From NCBI GenBank assembly GCA_004134985.1, contig REGQ01000021.1, positions 1-64,000 of the forward strand: a stretch of 64,000 nucleotides of DNA, read 5' to 3'. Shown piece after piece: positions 15,716 to 25,667 of the stretch (its first letter is position 1; every line of letters starts with the position of its first letter). The position numbers were made by a program, and so were the translations under genes. Origin of the DNA: Paenibacillaceae bacterium. Its GTDB lineage: Bacteria; Bacillota; Bacilli; Paenibacillales; Paenibacillaceae. The notes beneath the pieces were generated by a model that saw nothing but the letters and a program-made list of their open reading frames with translations, did no database searches and was not told where the DNA came from.

Positions 15716-16423
15716 ATAAATACGATTCTGATTATTGAAGATCATGAAGATGTCCGTTCCATGCTGGCAGAAGCATTGACCTGTGCTGGTTATGAAGTGC
15801 AATCCGCTTCTACCGGCGTTGATGGATTAACAGTGCTCAACAGCAATGCCTATGACTTGATATTGCTTGACATTATGCTGCCCTTCAAAAGCGGGGATGA
15901 AATCCTGAAAGAGATGCGGCGTTTTTCCGATACGCCTGTCATTGTCATTTCCGCCAAGGATACGGTTGGCACGAAGATTGAACTGCTCAAACTGGGGGCC
16001 GATGACTACATTACCAAACCCTTTGATCTGGGCGAGGTTGTGGCGCGGGTGCAATCCAATCTGCGGCGATTCAGCAAGCAAACACAACAAAGCAACGTTT
16101 TACAATATAAGGATCTGACGCTCGACGACCATGCCAAGCGCGTTGCGATAGCCGGTCATGAGATGGAGCTGACTGCAAAGGAATATAAAATATTGGAGCT
16201 GCTGCTCAAGCACGACGGCAAAGTATTTACTAAATCGAACCTGTATGAATCCGTTTGGAAAGACGAATATCTCGGGGATGATAATGCGGTAAAGACGCAT
16301 ATGAGCAATCTGCGCAATAAGCTGAAGAAAGCCAATCCTGATGAGGAATATATTGAAACGGTATGGGGATTGGGTTATCGGCTATACAAAAAAATAAATT
16401 TTTGCTGCCTTAACCTTTTCTAA
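15716..16423 (+). CDS. OmpR/PhoB-family response regulator with a non-standard start
   Basis: The product has a receiver with acidic pocket IIEDHEDV near residues 6-13, phosphorylatable Asp near 52 (LLDIMLP), Lys near 101 (TKPFD) and a C-terminal winged helix (LTAKEYKILELLL, DDNAVKTHMSNLRNKL, YIETVWGLGYRLYKK). The first ATG in frame, 15761, would delete strand beta1 and the acidic pocket. The frame extends back to a stop before 15713 with no ATG, GTG or TTG. AAGGTGAT (15703-15710), a strong ribosome site, is correctly placed for ATA at 15716, which I take as the start with reservation. It heads an operon with an ABC transporter and kinase, like peptide-antibiotic sensing systems. Confidence 0.8.
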   Translation: MNTILIIEDHEDVRSMLAEALTCAGYEVQSASTGVDGLTVLNSNAYDLILLDIMLPFKSGDEILKEMRRFSDTPVIVISAKDTVGTKIELLKLGADDYITKPFDLGEVVARVQSNLRRFSKQTQQSNVLQYKDLTLDDHAKRVAIAGHEMELTAKEYKILELLLKHDGKVFTKSNLYESVWKDEYLGDDNAVKTHMSNLRNKLKKANPDEEYIETVWGLGYRLYKKINFCCLNLF

Positions 16424-16467
16424 ACCATTGGCTATTACACTACAGTCAGAAAGGAAAGGTGAGCAAA

Positions 16468-17391
16468 ATGAAACCCTATGTTGTGAAAACAACGAACCTG
16501 ACGAAAAGCTATCAAGGTTCTTTTGCGCTGCGCAATCTGTCCATTACGATGAAACCTGGTAGAATATACGGCTTAATCGGGCAAAACGGCGCAGGAAAAA
16601 CAACACTCATGCGCCTGCTGACCGGGCTTTCTTTTCCCACGGCGGGCGTTATCGAGTTGTTCGGCCATCACGGCGAGCGAGCTTTGCGGGAGGAGAGAAA
16701 ACGGCTCGGTTGCATGATTGAACACCCTGGCTTTATCCCCAATATGACTGCAAAAGAAAACCTCGCATTTCGCAGAATAATGCGTGGTGTCCCAAACAAG
16801 GAGATTGAGGGAGAATTGCTGGAACTGGTCGGACTTGCCAACACCGGAAATAAGAAAGCAAAAAACTTTTCGCTTGGGATGAAACAACGGCTAGGTATCG
16901 CTATTGCCCTGCTTGGCAATCCCGAATTGCTTATTTTGGACGAGCCAATCAATGGACTTGATCCTGTAGGCGTCGTCGAAATCCGCAATCTGCTGAAAAA
17001 GTTATGCGAAGAACGGCAAATGACCATCTTAATATCCAGTCATAATCTGCCTGAGCTGTATCAGACCGCAACGGATTATATTATCGTCCACAAAGGTGAG
17101 CTCAAACAAGCGCTCACGCTTGAGGAGCTTGATGAATGCTGCAAACATCATATTCTAATCCGCTGCAATGAACCGGAAAAACTGGTAAGCGTGCTGGAAT
17201 TGGAATTACATACGACCAATTACAAGGTAATGCCCGATCAAAGCGTGAAACTGTATGATTATCTGGCCGATAAAGAGCGGGTATCCAACGTCCTCTTTAA
17301 CAACGGAATTGTCGTTACAAACCTTTCAAATGAGGGAGAAACGCTTGAAAACTACTTTATTTCTATTATAGGTGGTGATCAAGATGCTTAA
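16468..17391 (+). CDS. ABC transporter ATP-binding protein, BcrA-type
   Basis: A 307-residue ATPase of the bacitracin/lantibiotic-immunity class. It shows Walker A GQNGAGKTT near residues 37-45, signature NFSLGMKQRLG near 134, Walker B LLILDEPINGLDP near 155 and the switch SSHN near 190. The C-terminal 90 residues are the extension usual for this class. With the following permease it would pump a peptide antibiotic or lipid-active compound out of the membrane. This ATG is preferred; a GTG nine bases upstream is possible. It lies 44 bases after the response regulator and overlaps the permease start by eight bases. Confidence 0.9.
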   Translation: MKPYVVKTTNLTKSYQGSFALRNLSITMKPGRIYGLIGQNGAGKTTLMRLLTGLSFPTAGVIELFGHHGERALREERKRLGCMIEHPGFIPNMTAKENLAFRRIMRGVPNKEIEGELLELVGLANTGNKKAKNFSLGMKQRLGIAIALLGNPELLILDEPINGLDPVGVVEIRNLLKKLCEERQMTILISSHNLPELYQTATDYIIVHKGELKQALTLEELDECCKHHILIRCNEPEKLVSVLELELHTTNYKVMPDQSVKLYDYLADKERVSNVLFNNGIVVTNLSNEGETLENYFISIIGGDQDA

Positions 17392-18181
17392 TTTGATTCA
17401 GGCCGATTTATATAAGTTGGGCAAATCAAAGGCAATTAAAGTTTTATTCGCAATTACAACTTTAAGCGCAGCGCTCATGGCAGTAATGGCCTATCTCATA
17501 CCACAGGGCAAAATTAAGGGCAGCATGACCGGAATAGGGTTCATGTTCTCGGATGTCAACATGATAAGCATCCTCGGCGCTGTCATCGCAGGCGTGTTTA
17601 TCTGTGGCGACTTCGACAATAAAACAATTCATGATGCGATTGCAAACGGCTGCAGCCGAGGCGCTGTCATCGTTAGCAAAGCGGCTGTATTCTGCTGCGC
17701 CATCACAATTATTCTGATGCCTTATGTCCTCATAACGGGCATTGCTCTTGGCACAGGTTCCGAGTTCAGCATGGGCTCTTTGGCCGTCGGCTTCCTGAAT
17801 ATACTGACGACGGAGAGCAGTTCAACCCTTTCCGCAGCAGCGATCTGGAAACTATTGATTGTCATAATGACCTTAATTATTGTATATTTGGCACAACTGA
17901 GTATCTGTGTTCCGCTTGCCTTTTTGCTTAAAAAGCCTGTCCTTGTCGTGGCTATTTATTATGTGTTTACTATTTTTTGCGCGCAATTGACAGGATTGGG
18001 CGATAGTTATCCGGTGATTGACCATATTTTCGACTGGACGCCGTATGGGGGAAGTTACACTTTTGTGGTATTGGATACGGTGCCCGGAGACATCATTCAA
18101 GCCATCGCTACCAGTCTGGTATTCATCGTGGTAATGGTTGCGATTACGTACATGGCTTTTCGAAAATCGGAAATTAAGTAG
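17384..18181 (+). CDS. ABC-2 type membrane permease
   Basis: A 265-residue integral membrane protein with about six hydrophobic segments (near residues 17-40, 55-78, 100-123, 155-185, 188-208 and 237-257), fitting the BcrB/ABC-2 permease family that partners BcrA-type ATPases. The start is ATG at 17384, preceded by AGGTGGTGATC, which matches the 16S 3' end nearly perfectly; an in-frame GTG at 17372 is less likely. Its first eight bases overlap the end of the ATPase gene, so the two are translationally coupled. A resistance or self-protection role is inferred from the neighbouring two-component genes. Confidence 0.85.
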   Translation: MLNLIQADLYKLGKSKAIKVLFAITTLSAALMAVMAYLIPQGKIKGSMTGIGFMFSDVNMISILGAVIAGVFICGDFDNKTIHDAIANGCSRGAVIVSKAAVFCCAITIILMPYVLITGIALGTGSEFSMGSLAVGFLNILTTESSSTLSAAAIWKLLIVIMTLIIVYLAQLSICVPLAFLLKKPVLVVAIYYVFTIFCAQLTGLGDSYPVIDHIFDWTPYGGSYTFVVLDTVPGDIIQAIATSLVFIVVMVAITYMAFRKSEIK

Positions 18182-18201
18182 CTGAACGGTTGGTGAGATC
18201 A

Positions 18202-19104
18202 TTGGCAGTTGCGTTTGGAAGTTTGGTCATTGTTACTATTGTGCTCATCTTGTATATCGGCTTTCTTCAGCAGCAATTGCGCAATATCAACCGGCAGTTG
18301 GACAAACGGCTGACTGAAAACACACGCCAGCCTATTCGCCTGGAACTGATTAGCAAGGAACTTAATGCTTTGGCAATCAATATAAACAAATGCCTGAGGG
18401 CGGAGGAAATCCTCCGTCTTAACAGCATTCGCGAGGAAAAGAACTTTAGGGAACTAATCACGAACATTTCCCATGATTTGCGAACACCGCTGACGGCTAT
18501 AAAAGGCTATCAGCAGCTTATGTTAAGCAGCGAATTAACCGATGATCAGCAAAAGAAGCTCCAAACTGCTCAAAAACACGCCGATGAACTTGGGCGGTTG
18601 ATTGAACACTTTTTTGAGTACGCCTATCTTATTAATGCAGAGCCGACACTTAACCTGGAGCGAATCAACCTTACGAATCTTGTGGCAGAGTGCCTCGCCG
18701 CATCGATCACTGTATTGGAAGAAAGCAATCTGGCCGTGCAGCTTGAGGAATCATCGCCTATATTTGTTCGAGCTGATAAGGAGATGGTCATGCGAATGAT
18801 TCAGAATCTCATTTCCAACTGTGTTCAGCATTCTAATGGCGATATCGAAGTAGAATTGCTGGCTGCGGACAAAGCCGTTCTATCGTTTAGAAATCCGCTG
18901 CAGCATGCTGCCGCAATCGATGCCAAGCGGCTATTTGACCGCTTCTACACGGGGGATAAAGCAAGAAGCAATAGTACAGGTCTGGGCTTGTCAATCGTCA
19001 GCCTGTTGGCCGAACAGATGGGCGGCGACAGCAGTGCATCCATCCAAGACGGGTCTCTTGAAATAAGGGTTGAACTGCCGCTATGGGATACTGGGACAGA
19101 CTGA
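18202..19104 (+). CDS. Sensor histidine kinase, small membrane type
   Basis: A roughly 300-residue kinase with one N-terminal membrane segment (about residues 2-24), a short linker and no sizeable external domain. The HisKA motif is ITNISHDLRTPLTAIKGY near 90-107, and the ATPase shows N box MIQNLISNCVQHS and G2 box STGLGLSIV. Kinases of this build usually sense through their partner ABC transporter, which fits the two genes before it. TTG at 18202 is chosen because GGTGA precedes it by five bases; TTG 18190 and GTG 18193 are alternatives. The stop codon is part of a hexanucleotide repeat. Confidence 0.88.
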   Translation: MAVAFGSLVIVTIVLILYIGFLQQQLRNINRQLDKRLTENTRQPIRLELISKELNALAININKCLRAEEILRLNSIREEKNFRELITNISHDLRTPLTAIKGYQQLMLSSELTDDQQKKLQTAQKHADELGRLIEHFFEYAYLINAEPTLNLERINLTNLVAECLAASITVLEESNLAVQLEESSPIFVRADKEMVMRMIQNLISNCVQHSNGDIEVELLAADKAVLSFRNPLQHAAAIDAKRLFDRFYTGDKARSNSTGLGLSIVSLLAEQMGGDSSASIQDGSLEIRVELPLWDTGTD

Positions 19105-19143
19105 GACTGAGACTGAGACTGAGACTGAGACTGAGACTGAGAC
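19099..19143. repeat. Hexanucleotide repeat (GACTGA) at the kinase stop codon
   Basis: Seven exact GACTGA units plus GAC run from 19099 to 19143. The kinase stop TGA (19102-19104) is in the first unit, and every further unit repeats an in-frame TGA. Changes in copy number would therefore not alter the protein, but the tract length could vary between strains. Confidence 0.95.
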
Positions 19144-19172
19144 CGGGACTGATCCAGCATAAGTGCCACTAG

Positions 19173-19637
19173 CTATTCCAATGCTTCCGGATCGCCCATT
19201 TCTTCATTGCCTAAATAGACATCCGTTTCTTCCCCATAGTACAGTTTCATAATGGGTCTTCTTAATTTGGACGGATACAGCGGTCGCTGATTAAGCGTCG
19301 CAATATCAAGCCATTCATAACCGGCTTGATTCGTATCTGCATGCAAATCCGCACCGTCAATATCATTCATGTAATCACATAAAAAGACGATATCCACACG
19401 ATGAAATGCTTCACCATGCGCCCCCTCTATAACAAATGCCAATGACTTGGGAGTTACGTTAATCCCGATTTCTTCTGCCACTTCGCGCTTGACCGCCTCA
19501 GTTAACAGTTCCCCCGAATGTTGTCCGCCACCTGGCATAATATAGAAAATATCGCCATCATCATTTAGCTTTACCGCGAGCATTTTCCCATCCTTGATCA
19601 CTAATGCTTTCGCAGAATTTCTCGTTTGACGTTTCAT
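19173..19637 (-). CDS. Nudix hydrolase
   Basis: A 154-residue protein with a perfect Nudix box (G-x5-E-x7-REVxEExGI) at residues 37-59, the Mg-binding helix that cleaves nucleoside diphosphates linked to another group. Substrates vary widely (dNTPs, ADP-ribose, NADH, coenzyme A) and cannot be chosen here. It resembles small MutT/YjhB-like proteins of Bacillales in length. It converges on the kinase gene and is followed within 70 bases by the GACTGA repeat. A good ribosome site (GGGGGCTGAGAG) precedes the ATG. Confidence 0.92.
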   Translation of the reverse strand: MKRQTRNSAKALVIKDGKMLAVKLNDDGDIFYIMPGGGQHSGELLTEAVKREVAEEIGINVTPKSLAFVIEGAHGEAFHRVDIVFLCDYMNDIDGADLHADTNQAGYEWLDIATLNQRPLYPSKLRRPIMKLYYGEETDVYLGNEEMGDPEALE

Positions 19638-19695
19638 CTCTCAGCCCCCTTTTATTTCTTACAACAATCAAATAGAGTGGCCGCGGCAGAAGTGG

Positions 19696-19823
19696 AATTG
19701 TTGTATAAACTACAACATTTTACCTGAAAAAGTCATTTTTCTTAAGAATTGTTGTATTATCTACAATAATTTCACGAAAATCGGCTTATTCGGCTGAAGA
19801 AGTTGTACAAAATACAACATTTC
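19696..19823. repeat. Trio of ATTGTTGTA palindromes, 51-bp spacing
   Basis: Palindromes lie at 19696-19721, 19746-19773 and 19799-19823; their centres are about 51 bp apart. The linkers resemble the reverse complement of those at 6924-7053, so this trio has the opposite orientation. They fill the gap before the secreted-protein operon end. Confidence 0.88.
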
Positions 19824-19995
19824 ATCCGCTATGCTACGCCCAACTACTACTTACAAAGCCGCCGTATCCATTCTACAGTCTAATGTCAAAGGAATCTATG
19901 CTATTGGCCACAATTATGGCCGCGGCGATGATAAATTATCTTTTTAAAAATAAAACTATAAAACAGCTTGTTTGGAATCAAAATTCGTTGCAAGT

Positions 19996-20036
19996 AAAAT
20001 GGCGCCGCCAAGGTGGTTATCCGGCGTCGCCATTTT
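19996..20036 (-). terminator. Terminator of the secreted carbohydrate-protein operon
   Basis: AAAATGGCG-C-CGCC (19996-20009) pairs with GGCG-T-CGCCATTTT (20023-20036) across a 13-base loop, with one mismatch. On the minus strand the stem ends in TTTT. It lies 50 bases past the stop of the 1839-residue protein. The stem is nearly symmetric, but the plus side ends TTTTCTT, so it could work both ways. Confidence 0.7.
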
Positions 20037-20085
20037 CTTAATTTCAGTTATACTGAAGGTGGTAATCCGTCGTAAACAGTCGCAA

Positions 20086-23000
20086 TCAGCTATTGCTGTT
20101 CCCTTTAAAATACGCCCAACCCGCCTGAATTCCTTCCAACAGGGCAGGCCCGCTGCTCGTTTCTTCGAACGTCCCGTCTACCGTCCCGATGAAAATCTTG
20201 GTGCCTACCTCAATCGTTCCTGCAAAACCGTTTAATTGGCTCTTTTTCATAATCCCTTCAGTCAACACTCTTCCCGATGCGCCCGGTGTAATCCGCTCCA
20301 GTGTAATGCCTACAAAACTTTCTGGATCATCCGTCGCGCTCATGAGCCGCAGTGTCGTATTGTCGGAATCGAAGCGCACAGCGGCAAACCGGGGAATGCC
20401 AACCGCTGTTTGATTTTGTAACGTTACTTGTTTGTCCAGCACCTGCGGATAGTATTCAGCGCCGGTAACGTTATATTCCGCCACTCTGCCTGAAGCGCCT
20501 AATATAGCATTTATTTTGCCCAAAATGACGGCATTCGTCTGATTCGTATAATTTTCATTAAAGATAATCGTTTTGACTGTACTGTCTTCAAAGGTCACAT
20601 GCAGCGTCTTATTAATGACTGTACAATCTCCCAGCCTTCTCCCCAGCGTATTATTGACTTCGATGTTGGAGCCCAGCCCCACTTTGATGCCCGATATATC
20701 CCAATAACCGTATAGATAGCCTTGCAGGCCACCGCCCCCATCCCGGGTTTCATACGCTCCCAAAATATCCGGTATGGCATCTCCGCTTACTCTCACATAG
20801 GAACTGCTACCTGCAGCGTTGCTGAACAACGTGAGCGCTCTTCCTCTATGTTCATCCGAATAGCCAATCGGCGAACTGTTGTTAAGCGTAACCTTATAAT
20901 CCGCATGGTTGGCATACTGGTTTTCCGGTTTTTGCGTGATCCAGGGCCGATCGTCCTGCACCATATACGTCCCGATAATCTCCGTGTTATTGATAATAAC
21001 CTCATCATTGGTTCCACTGCCCAACGATTGAATCAGAATGGGTCTCATCGTCTCCGTAGAAGCGATGACGCTGTTGTTGATGACATTGATCTGCGGCTTG
21101 GTGAAATCCTCCCGATTATGAACATACCAGCCGTTAGCTTTTGATATAAAGGTGCTGTCATAAAAAGTCTCCATCACACCGCTGGCAGAACCATACCCCC
21201 AGGCATGGGAACCTACTCCGCTGCTCCCGCCCCATACTTTGGTCGGGTCCAGATCGGGTGGCGGAGCGACGCCGGGATTAGCCGCTATCCAGTTCTGACG
21301 ATACACTACCGCCTCCAGGTTGCCGTAATGCTCAATATGAACATTTCTTACGATATGAACAGCATCCCTATTGTTGCCGCTGTCTTCACTGTGAACCGGA
21401 TATCTCATGTTTCGGGCGGTGACGGTAAGGTTCTCCAGGGAAGCCGTGCCCTTGAGCCACAGAGTCGATTGGTTCGTAATTTCGCTGTTCGTAGCGGATT
21501 CAATGTTCTCTCCCTGCAGAATAACCAGATCCCTGTCTGTCCCGCGAAGGGTCGTATAGGGCTTTACCACCCAATTTTTCTCCGTATATACGCCCGGATA
21601 GATCAGAACGATATACGATTTGTCCGGACTGCTATCTATAATGCTGTCATTAGCGAGCTTGGGCGAGAGAAAGTCCCCGCTTCCATCAGGCTTCACTGTC
21701 AAGGTTACGATTTCTTGATACCCGTCTATGACGGTAACAGCAGCAGCAGCGGTATAGCTGCCGTCTACGGTTGTCGCCGTAATCGTAGCGACTCCCTCTT
21801 GTTTGCCATAGACAACGCCATTGCGATCCACAATAGCAACCATTGGATTGTCCGAGTGCCATGTGACTGCCCTTTCTATCGCATCATGAGGCGCGATGAC
21901 GGCCTTCAATCGTCCAATCTTCCCCGTCCCGATGTCCATGGCCGACTTATTCAGACTAACACCGACAACCGGTACGGCAATCGGATTAATCGAATCGGTG
22001 ACAGGCCGGATTTCAACATCATCCAGATAATAGCTGTCTGCGGCCGCGGGAAAATCGGTATAGATATACATTGTCAAATCGGTAATGTTGCCTGTTTCAT
22101 TCAGCTTGAAATAGCCTTCCGCTTGCTTCCAACTGGAAGTATTCATAGCCGGCCCCGTTACCATTACCACTTGCTTGGTCACACCATTCACTTTGTATTG
22201 CAGACAGATCCGCAGCTTCTCGCCCGCCGGTGAGCCAGGCGCCAGCTTTCCCCAGGCTGAATAATAGTACTCCTGACCATTCACCACTCCGGGAAAAAGG
22301 ATCTTGCCATAGGGATAGTCTTTCGTAACTTTGACCGACTGACGACCGGAATGGTATTCCATGGTGGTCAGCTCCGCAACAATTCGTTCCCCGGCATATT
22401 GCAGCGTGCTCATTTCCATCCCTGGATCGGTTAAAATATTGTCGCCATGCAGCTTGAACGGTTTACTGAGAACATACAGCGTCTCCGCTGGTTCATCCCA
22501 GGCAACATGGTATCCGTACAATTGCTCCAACGTATCGGAGGAGACCAGCAATTCGCTGCCCGTCCATACCGGAACATGCTGCAAGTTTACCGGGGTGCTT
22601 CCGATGTAGGCCGTGCTTTCCCCATTCTCTACCCGAATGACATTGCCATCCTTAACTGCGAGGATAACGCCTGCAGCCTCATATTCAAAAGGCAATTGTG
22701 TCTTCGCAAGCAGCTCACCCAGCGGCACCATTACACTGCCGTCCTGTATTTCCAGCGGGGTCACTGTTGTCGCAGGCTGTCCGTTAAGATACATCCTCAG
22801 CCCCTCGATCGGAAGCGTTACGATGCCGATCCGGTCAATGCTGAAATCGCCTGACGTTGTTACCGGATCGAGCCGGAATGCCTTGACGGTTCCTGTCCAA
22901 TTGCTATTGCTCCACATCGCCACATAATAATCCGTATAGTTGCTGTCATTGGCCTTCACATAGAAATCCACGCCTTTGGCTTCCGTCCATGCTTTATCCT

Positions 23001-25605
23001 GCTCCGTGATGAAATAGATCCGCCCAGCCATATCATTTGTACTGTTCTTCATCCGGATATGAATGTAGGGATTTTCTTCGGCAGACACCCTTAATCCATC
23101 AGGAGATAGAATGCCGGGATCATTTCCGGTGGATGTACCGGAATAATAGCCTCCTGCTACGGTGACATTGGCGACCTGCTTATCTACTGTCCAGCCTTCG
23201 AGGTCCCCATCTGTATTGAAATCCCATAACTTGCTGTAATCCAAGCTTCCAAAATCGGTAATCGGCGGGAATTCGACCGTTGCAGGAGAGATGACTCTCC
23301 CTTCAGGATACAACCCTCGAATTCTGTCCTTCTGCACTGCCGCAGGCACAACGTTCGCATGTGCGCCGCCTTCCGTGAACACATTGCGAATCGCATCCAG
23401 GTATCCAAATTCGTGCAGCCCTGTCGGCAGTATAAAATGGCCTTCCCCGTATTCATTCCAATTGTCGAGCAACACGAGTTTTTGCCCCGCGCTTTCTTCA
23501 TCCAATGAAGGAATAAAGCTGTCTTTCACCCATTGAGCCGTCGACTGAAATTCCCCAGGCGTTGCATAATACCCCAACGGTCCGCCCCATGCGCGGTCAT
23601 CCCTTCCCACGCTAACGACTGGGATCACGTCCATCGCCCCGGCATCCCGTTGCTGCGCAAGCTTGGTCTTTTGCAGCATTTCCATCCCGGCGAAATGTCC
23701 CCAGGAATAGGCGAACACAGCATCCAGTCCATTCGCCTGCATTTCCTGCATCGTAGCCGGATCGGAACCAGAATAAGAGATGAGAATAATCACATCATCG
23801 AACCCGGCATTTCTGGCGGCCTGCCTTAAATATTCCATCTCTGCCTTGACTGCGGCCGCAGTTCCGCCAAAGTTCTGCTTCAGGCCAGCATAGCTGAAGA
23901 TGCCAATGACCGGCTTATTGTCAATGACAACATATCGAGGATCTTTGAAATAATATTCCATCCAATACGGGACAATATTGTTTCTGAAATCCTCACTGCC
24001 GCTTACTTTGGAGGATGAGGACTCCCACATGATCATAAAATTGGTCTCGTTGCTATATTTGGCATTGAAATAACCATCATGGAGCCCTTCGCCCAACCGG
24101 GGGTCCTTGATCGGTTTTCCTTCGGAGCCTGTTGGCCTGTACCAGCAGTACATCTGGAAGTCTATGCCATGCTCAACCATCCATTTGATTTCCCAGTCGG
24201 CTACCTCCGGATTTCCTTCGTCATAGAAACCAAGGAGGGGCACCCTCTCCGGGAAGGGATTAATCCGGTCCCACCCCAGATGCTGTCCTTCTCTCCACAA
24301 TGAACAAGCTTGCGCCCCGATCAATGCCTCCCCGTCCTTAGCTGGCCGAACAGGTGCAGGAACATAATCCTCTGGCTCCTCCGTCTCCTGATACAACATA
24401 ATATCATCAAGAGATAGGCTGCTAGAATTGGCAGCCGCAATGGAGAACTGAACAAGGTCAACGCTGCTTGCCAACAAATCGAGCTGTTCAACTTTCAATT
24501 TGCCGTTCAGGTAGAGGTCCGCCTTGCCTGTAACCGTATTCATTTTGAGTTTTACATGGTACCACAGATTTGGAATGTAATCATAGAAGGCGACCGCTTC
24601 CCCGCTGCCGTTCCTATAGGCAAACTCTCCGTCTGCTGTCAGCCATTGGAAGGCTGTTGCAGCTCCGTTTTTCAATTCCATAGAGAAGCCATCCAGCTTG
24701 GCGGGCATGAACACCTTGAATTCAACAACCAAACGACCTTCCTGAGAAGGAATCGTCTGCCCCATACGCAGATCGCCGACCGCCGCTGCTGCATCCATCC
24801 GCAGACTGAACACATCCGGAGCTTTTGAATTATTCATTTGTTCAACGGCGATTGTCCAGCCATTAAGCTGTGAATGCCACTCCTCAGGGAGCGGACCTTC
24901 CACGGTGGAGAGAAACTTTTCGTTAATGACATAGCCTTTATGAATCTTGACCGGTGCAAAAAACAGCTCTCCCGTGGTCGATTCGCCGGTAGCGACGCGG
25001 AAGTTGTCAATCCCTTCCACCTCAGCCGTAAATGGTTTATCCGATGCTTTTAATTGACCATTGACATATACCCGCACCTTGCCCGCTTCCAGGTCCGCAA
25101 TTACTTTGACCCCGTATTCCGCATTCGCGGCGAGCGTCTGGAGCTGATGCCAGCTCCCTCCCGTTTCCAGCGTTAAAGCACCATTCTTAACTTCCAGATT
25201 GACCCCGGCAATGTCCCCGCTGCGAAGCTGCCACTTTACGCCATTAACGATGGAGGGCATCTTAAATCGATATTCCAAAGTAAGTACGCCGGCATGCTGC
25301 GGCCGGATTTTTTTAGTCATGGATACCGGAAGGACATCGCTTGTGTCACTGATTTTAAACCAGTTGTTATAGCTGTAAGCAAGCGCTCCTCCAGCTTTTC
25401 TGACATCCCATCCACTAACCACGATGTCATTGGGGGCGTATGAAGTAGCCAAAATGGAGAAATCTTCATCCAGCAGGTATTCCGCTTTCTCAAGCGGAAC
25501 CCCCGTTTCTGCCGAAGCTGTAAAAGCTCCCCACTGACTTCCTGCCAGAATGGACAACATCGCAAACATGATAAGGACCACTGACAATCTGTGCGTCATT
25601 CTCAT
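20086..25605 (-). CDS. Giant secreted multidomain carbohydrate-active protein
   Basis: 1839 residues with a signal peptide (about 1-33, cleavage near ASA-ET). Domains in order, approximate: two LamG/concanavalin-like segments (35-405); a GH99/WbsX-like catalytic barrel (430-760, with WGHFAGM and DNWNEYGEG); a galactose-binding-like segment (790-935); a copper-amine-oxidase-N-like stalk (938-1045); a CenC-type carbohydrate-binding module (1057-1198); a BIG2 domain (1217-1295); a pectinesterase-like beta-helix (1300-1650, opening VKPDGSGDF); and a tail resembling phage spike decoration (1715-1839). No sortase signal or SLH domain is seen. It is last in an operon with a sugar-type ABC transporter and probably attacks a complex plant or bacterial glycan. 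Domain calls are from memory of family features. Confidence 0.85.
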   Translation of the reverse strand: MRMTHRLSVVLIMFAMLSILAGSQWGAFTASAETGVPLEKAEYLLDEDFSILATSYAPNDIVVSGWDVRKAGGALAYSYNNWFKISDTSDVLPVSMTKKIRPQHAGVLTLEYRFKMPSIVNGVKWQLRSGDIAGVNLEVKNGALTLETGGSWHQLQTLAANAEYGVKVIADLEAGKVRVYVNGQLKASDKPFTAEVEGIDNFRVATGESTTGELFFAPVKIHKGYVINEKFLSTVEGPLPEEWHSQLNGWTIAVEQMNNSKAPDVFSLRMDAAAAVGDLRMGQTIPSQEGRLVVEFKVFMPAKLDGFSMELKNGAATAFQWLTADGEFAYRNGSGEAVAFYDYIPNLWYHVKLKMNTVTGKADLYLNGKLKVEQLDLLASSVDLVQFSIAAANSSSLSLDDIMLYQETEEPEDYVPAPVRPAKDGEALIGAQACSLWREGQHLGWDRINPFPERVPLLGFYDEGNPEVADWEIKWMVEHGIDFQMYCWYRPTGSEGKPIKDPRLGEGLHDGYFNAKYSNETNFMIMWESSSSKVSGSEDFRNNIVPYWMEYYFKDPRYVVIDNKPVIGIFSYAGLKQNFGGTAAAVKAEMEYLRQAARNAGFDDVIILISYSGSDPATMQEMQANGLDAVFAYSWGHFAGMEMLQKTKLAQQRDAGAMDVIPVVSVGRDDRAWGGPLGYYATPGEFQSTAQWVKDSFIPSLDEESAGQKLVLLDNWNEYGEGHFILPTGLHEFGYLDAIRNVFTEGGAHANVVPAAVQKDRIRGLYPEGRVISPATVEFPPITDFGSLDYSKLWDFNTDGDLEGWTVDKQVANVTVAGGYYSGTSTGNDPGILSPDGLRVSAEENPYIHIRMKNSTNDMAGRIYFITEQDKAWTEAKGVDFYVKANDSNYTDYYVAMWSNSNWTGTVKAFRLDPVTTSGDFSIDRIGIVTLPIEGLRMYLNGQPATTVTPLEIQDGSVMVPLGELLAKTQLPFEYEAAGVILAVKDGNVIRVENGESTAYIGSTPVNLQHVPVWTGSELLVSSDTLEQLYGYHVAWDEPAETLYVLSKPFKLHGDNILTDPGMEMSTLQYAGERIVAELTTMEYHSGRQSVKVTKDYPYGKILFPGVVNGQEYYYSAWGKLAPGSPAGEKLRICLQYKVNGVTKQVVMVTGPAMNTSSWKQAEGYFKLNETGNITDLTMYIYTDFPAAADSYYLDDVEIRPVTDSINPIAVPVVGVSLNKSAMDIGTGKIGRLKAVIAPHDAIERAVTWHSDNPMVAIVDRNGVVYGKQEGVATITATTVDGSYTAAAAVTVIDGYQEIVTLTVKPDGSGDFLSPKLANDSIIDSSPDKSYIVLIYPGVYTEKNWVVKPYTTLRGTDRDLVILQGENIESATNSEITNQSTLWLKGTASLENLTVTARNMRYPVHSEDSGNNRDAVHIVRNVHIEHYGNLEAVVYRQNWIAANPGVAPPPDLDPTKVWGGSSGVGSHAWGYGSASGVMETFYDSTFISKANGWYVHNREDFTKPQINVINNSVIASTETMRPILIQSLGSGTNDEVIINNTEIIGTYMVQDDRPWITQKPENQYANHADYKVTLNNSSPIGYSDEHRGRALTLFSNAAGSSSYVRVSGDAIPDILGAYETRDGGGGLQGYLYGYWDISGIKVGLGSNIEVNNTLGRRLGDCTVINKTLHVTFEDSTVKTIIFNENYTNQTNAVILGKINAILGASGRVAEYNVTGAEYYPQVLDKQVTLQNQTAVGIPRFAAVRFDSDNTTLRLMSATDDPESFVGITLERITPGASGRVLTEGIMKKSQLNGFAGTIEVGTKIFIGTVDGTFEETSSGPALLEGIQAGWAYFKGNSNS

Positions 25606-25667
25606 AGACCGCTTCCCCTTTCAAAGATGCATGAAATGAAATGATAGGACAGAATAGGATACGTTCT

